A DNA stretch of 7,062 bases from Pseudomonadota bacterium. Its GTDB lineage: Bacteria; Pseudomonadota; Alphaproteobacteria; Sphingomonadales; SMXR01. Position 1 is the stretch's first letter. Each line of letters begins with the position of its first letter. Positions 5,097 to 7,062 of the stretch are shown here, in pieces. The stretch is from the NCBI GenBank assembly GCA_022568115.1, contig JADFFP010000062.1, positions 1 to 7,062 on the forward strand, read 5' to 3'. Under the pieces are notes generated by a model. The model was not told the origin of the DNA. It did no database searches and saw nothing but the letters and a program-made list of their open reading frames with translations. A program made the position numbers and the translations under genes.

Positions 5097-6301
5097 GCTG
5101 AGGCGATCACCGGCTGGCCCTCGAGGTAAAGCGCTTCCAAAAGATTTCCGCCCAGCCAATAGCAAAGCGCCGCCGGGTTATCGGTATCCCACAGCACGAC
5201 CGAGGCGCTTTTGCCGACCTCCAGGCTGCCCAGCTCTTGATCCAGGCCCAGCGCTTTTGCGGCATTAAGGGTCACCCCGGTCAGCGCCTCATCGGGGGTC
5301 AGGCCAAACAGCGTACAGGCCATGTTCATCATCAGGCGCAGCGACAGGGCCGGCGATGTGCCGGGGTTGCAGTCGGTCGCCACCGCGATTGGAACCTTCA
5401 GTTTGCGGAACATCTCAATCGGCGGCCTTTGGGTCTCGCCCAGGAAATAAAATGCCCCGGGCAGCAGCACCGCCACCGTCCCGGCCCCCGCCATCGCCTT
5501 GATGCCCGCCTGATTGGCGTATTCCAGGTGATCGGCGCTGAGCGCCCCGAATTTCGCCGCGGTCGCTGCGCCGTTGGTGTCTGATAATTGGTCGGCGTGG
5601 AGTTTGACCGGCAAGCCATGCTTTTTTGCCGCCTCAAACAGGCGTGAAACGTCCTCTGCTGAAAAGGCAATTCCCTCTTGGTAGGCATCGACCGCATCGG
5701 CCAGATTGTCTTTGGTGATTGCGGGCAGCAAATCATTGATCAGAAGATCGAGATAACCTGATGAATTGCCCTTGAATTCGGGGGGCAGGGCATGGGCGCC
5801 AAGAAAGGTCTTCGAGACCCGGACCGGGAGCCCAATTCCGACTTGAGCAGAAGCCCGCAAGCATTTGATTTCATTATCAAAATCCAGTCCGTATCCGGAT
5901 TTGATTTCAATCACGCCAACCCCCTCCGCCATCAGCGTTTTTGCCCGCTCCATAGCCAGATATGTCAGCTCACCCAACTCTGCCTCACGGGTCGCTTTTA
6001 CGGTCGATAAAATGCCGCCTTCGACCTTGGCGATGTCTTCGTAGCTGGCCCCCTTGAGGCGTACGCTCCATTCGCCCGCGCGCTCCCCGGCGAACACCAG
6101 ATGGGTATGGCAGTCGATCAGCGCCGGGGTCAAAAGCCGCCCGGCGCAATCGAGTACGGTTTTGGCTTCGGATTTATCGTCCAAATCCTTCATCCGGCCG
6201 AGCCAGCCAATCTTGCCACCCTTAATGACCAGCGCCCCGTCCCTGATCAACGCGCCTGAGACGGTTGCAATGGTGGCGTTTATGAATAACGTATCGGGCA
6301 T
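5093..6301 (-). CDS. hutI: Imidazolonepropionase (histidine degradation)
   Basis: HutI opens the ring of 4-imidazolone-5-propionate to give N-formimino-L-glutamate, the third step of histidine degradation, in the cytoplasm. The 402 residues are full length for this metal-dependent amidohydrolase. The metal ligands are visible: H65 and H67 in DCHTHLVFAGERAGEW, H235 in KLHADQLS, and D310 in ATDCNPGTSPA. Other hallmarks are RLKGASYEDI, GGILSTVKATR, EIKSGYGLD and KTFLGAHALPPE. Two departures from the pattern I remember are VDAYQEG, where an FCE-type motif is usual, and KVEGGI instead of GGGI. ATG 6301 gives the normal short N-terminus, although no good Shine-Dalgarno is seen (AAGG is about 16 bases away). 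The gene diverges from hutF and overlaps the convergent phosphodiesterase gene by four bases, leaving no room for a terminator between them. Confidence 0.96.
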   Translation of the reverse strand: MPDTLFINATIATVSGALIRDGALVIKGGKIGWLGRMKDLDDKSEAKTVLDCAGRLLTPALIDCHTHLVFAGERAGEWSVRLKGASYEDIAKVEGGILSTVKATREAELGELTYLAMERAKTLMAEGVGVIEIKSGYGLDFDNEIKCLRASAQVGIGLPVRVSKTFLGAHALPPEFKGNSSGYLDLLINDLLPAITKDNLADAVDAYQEGIAFSAEDVSRLFEAAKKHGLPVKLHADQLSDTNGAATAAKFGALSADHLEYANQAGIKAMAGAGTVAVLLPGAFYFLGETQRPPIEMFRKLKVPIAVATDCNPGTSPALSLRLMMNMACTLFGLTPDEALTGVTLNAAKALGLDQELGSLEVGKSASVVLWDTDNPAALCYWLGGNLLEALYLEGQPVIASA

Positions 6302-6345
6302 AATTCGAGTCTTACAGCCTTGAGAATTTGATGTATACCTGTCTC
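6302..6345. promoter_or_regulatory. hutI-hutF divergent control region with GTATAC-centred candidate operator
   Basis: Only 44 bases separate the two hut genes. At 6331-6340 the imperfect palindrome ATGTATACCT (centre GTATAC, 6333-6338) resembles the TGTATATACA-type sites that I recall for HutC, the GntR-family urocanate-responsive repressor. On the minus strand a perfect TTGACA (6352-6347) is followed after 16 bases by CAAATT (6330-6325), a poor -10. The palindrome would then lie between the two promoter elements of hutI. If hutF starts at ATG 6331 instead of 6346, the site would fall inside coding sequence. Confidence 0.35.
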
Positions 6346-7062
6346 ATGTCAAAAAATGGCGGACAATGGCATTTCAAGAAAATCCTGCTGAGGGGCGGCT
6401 GGGCGGAGAATGTCACGGTTAAAGTCGGCGCTGGCGGCCTGATTTCAGGGCTTCACAGGGATTCAAAGGGGGGTGGCGAGAAAATTTCGGGGATTGCCAT
6501 TCCGGCGATGCTGAACGCCCATTCCCATGCCTTCCAGCGCGCTTTTGCCGGCCTGACCGAGAAACGGGGGAAAGAGGGGGATGATTTCTGGGCCTGGCGC
6601 CAGGTCATGTACCAGGCTTTGAAGGCGATCGGCCCTGACGAGTTGGAGGCGATAGCAGCCCAGGTCTATGTCGAGATGCTGAAATCCGGCTATGCCGGGG
6701 TCGCTGAATTTCATTACCTCCACCACCAGGCCGATGGAACGCCCTATGATAACAAGGCTGAAATGTCTGAGGCGATCATCCGCGCCGCCGGGACCGCGGG
6801 AATAGACCTGACGCTCCTTCCGGTCCTTTACCAGCGCAGTGATTTCGGCGCGGATACGGTGGAACCGGGCCAAAGACCCTTTTTCAACACCCTGGAGGAT
6901 TTCAGGGAGCTTTTGGCGGGCCTCAAGGGAAAATGCCGCTCAGGCCTCGCCCTCCACAGCTTGCGCGCGGTCCCGGAGGAGGTTCTGGCCGAGGCCGCCG
7001 CTTTAACCGAAGGCCCGGTCCACATCCATATTGCCGAGCAACTGAGGGAAGTGGAGGCTTGC
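6346..7062 (+). CDS. hutF: Formimidoylglutamate deiminase, N-terminal part (3' end outside window)
   Basis: HutF converts N-formimino-L-glutamate to N-formyl-L-glutamate and ammonia, the step after HutI in the five-step histidine pathway. The 239 visible residues run off the right edge with no stop. Amidohydrolase-family features are clear: IPAMLNAHSHAFQRAFAGL with zinc-ligand histidines H59 and H61, then DDFWAWRQVMY, VAEFHYLHH, LTLLPVLYQRSDFG, ALHSLRAVP and VHIHIAEQ. The HIHIAEQ motif should supply a further metal-ligand histidine; the remaining Asp ligand lies outside. ATG 6346 gives an N-terminus close to the family norm (KKILLRGGWAENV about ten residues in). An in-frame ATG at 6331, preceded by a weak GAG at 6322-6324, would add MYTCL; neither start has a convincing ribosome binding site. 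Divergent placement from hutI suggests shared control. Confidence 0.94.
   Translation, partial: MSKNGGQWHFKKILLRGGWAENVTVKVGAGGLISGLHRDSKGGGEKISGIAIPAMLNAHSHAFQRAFAGLTEKRGKEGDDFWAWRQVMYQALKAIGPDELEAIAAQVYVEMLKSGYAGVAEFHYLHHQADGTPYDNKAEMSEAIIRAAGTAGIDLTLLPVLYQRSDFGADTVEPGQRPFFNTLEDFRELLAGLKGKCRSGLALHSLRAVPEEVLAEAAALTEGPVHIHIAEQLREVEAC

Noticed and set aside
6463..6873. 136-codon open frame on the minus strand
   Set aside because: It is antisense to hutF, which shows continuous family motifs across the same bases.
1..7062. CRISPR array, tRNA, rRNA, insertion sequence or phage attachment site
   Set aside because: No regularly spaced repeats, tRNA-like arms, transposase motifs or flanking direct repeats were seen on reading through both strands.

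Overview
The window looks like chromosomal DNA of a moderately GC-rich Gram-negative bacterium, most likely an alphaproteobacterium. The pointers are signal peptides and a lipobox for periplasmic or outer-membrane export, secreted TonB_C-domain proteins, and a histidine-utilisation route that uses HutF (the five-step pathway). No RNA gene, insertion sequence, CRISPR array or attachment site was seen. The taxonomic assignment is inference from gene content.

Layout. (1) 1-2582, plus strand: the 3' end of a subtilisin-family (S8) protease gene, followed by two adjacent paralogous genes for exported proteins that each carry two TonB_C-like domains; the second also has an N-terminal TPR region and a proline-rich linker. 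Short gaps (37 and 32 bases) and matching strong ribosome binding sites suggest one transcription unit. It ends at a hairpin terminator (2616-2646) that can work in both directions. (2) 2662-4093, minus strand: a two-gene unit encoding a lipoprotein seven-bladed beta-propeller of the Vgb/streptogramin-lyase-like type and a small four-helix membrane protein. (3) 4094-4187: a divergent control region containing a perfect 6-base inverted repeat and candidate promoters. (4) 4188-5096, plus strand: a GlpQ-like glycerophosphodiester phosphodiesterase without a signal peptide. (5) 5093-6301, minus strand: hutI, overlapping the phosphodiesterase gene tail to tail by 4 bases. (6) 6346-7062, plus strand: the 5' part of hutF, divergent from hutI across a 44-base gap that holds a GTATAC-centred candidate operator.

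How the genes fit together. HutI and HutF catalyse consecutive steps of histidine degradation: imidazolonepropionate to formiminoglutamate, then to formylglutamate. The phosphodiesterase would release glycerol 3-phosphate from phospholipid headgroup esters; nothing here links it to hut except position. The most unusual part is the protease plus double-TonB_C unit. Both TonB_C proteins have a signal peptide rather than the proline-rich, membrane-anchored architecture of a true TonB, and they share four cysteines at nearly the same spacing. That points to a disulphide-stabilised exported pair of unknown function, possibly partnered with the protease.
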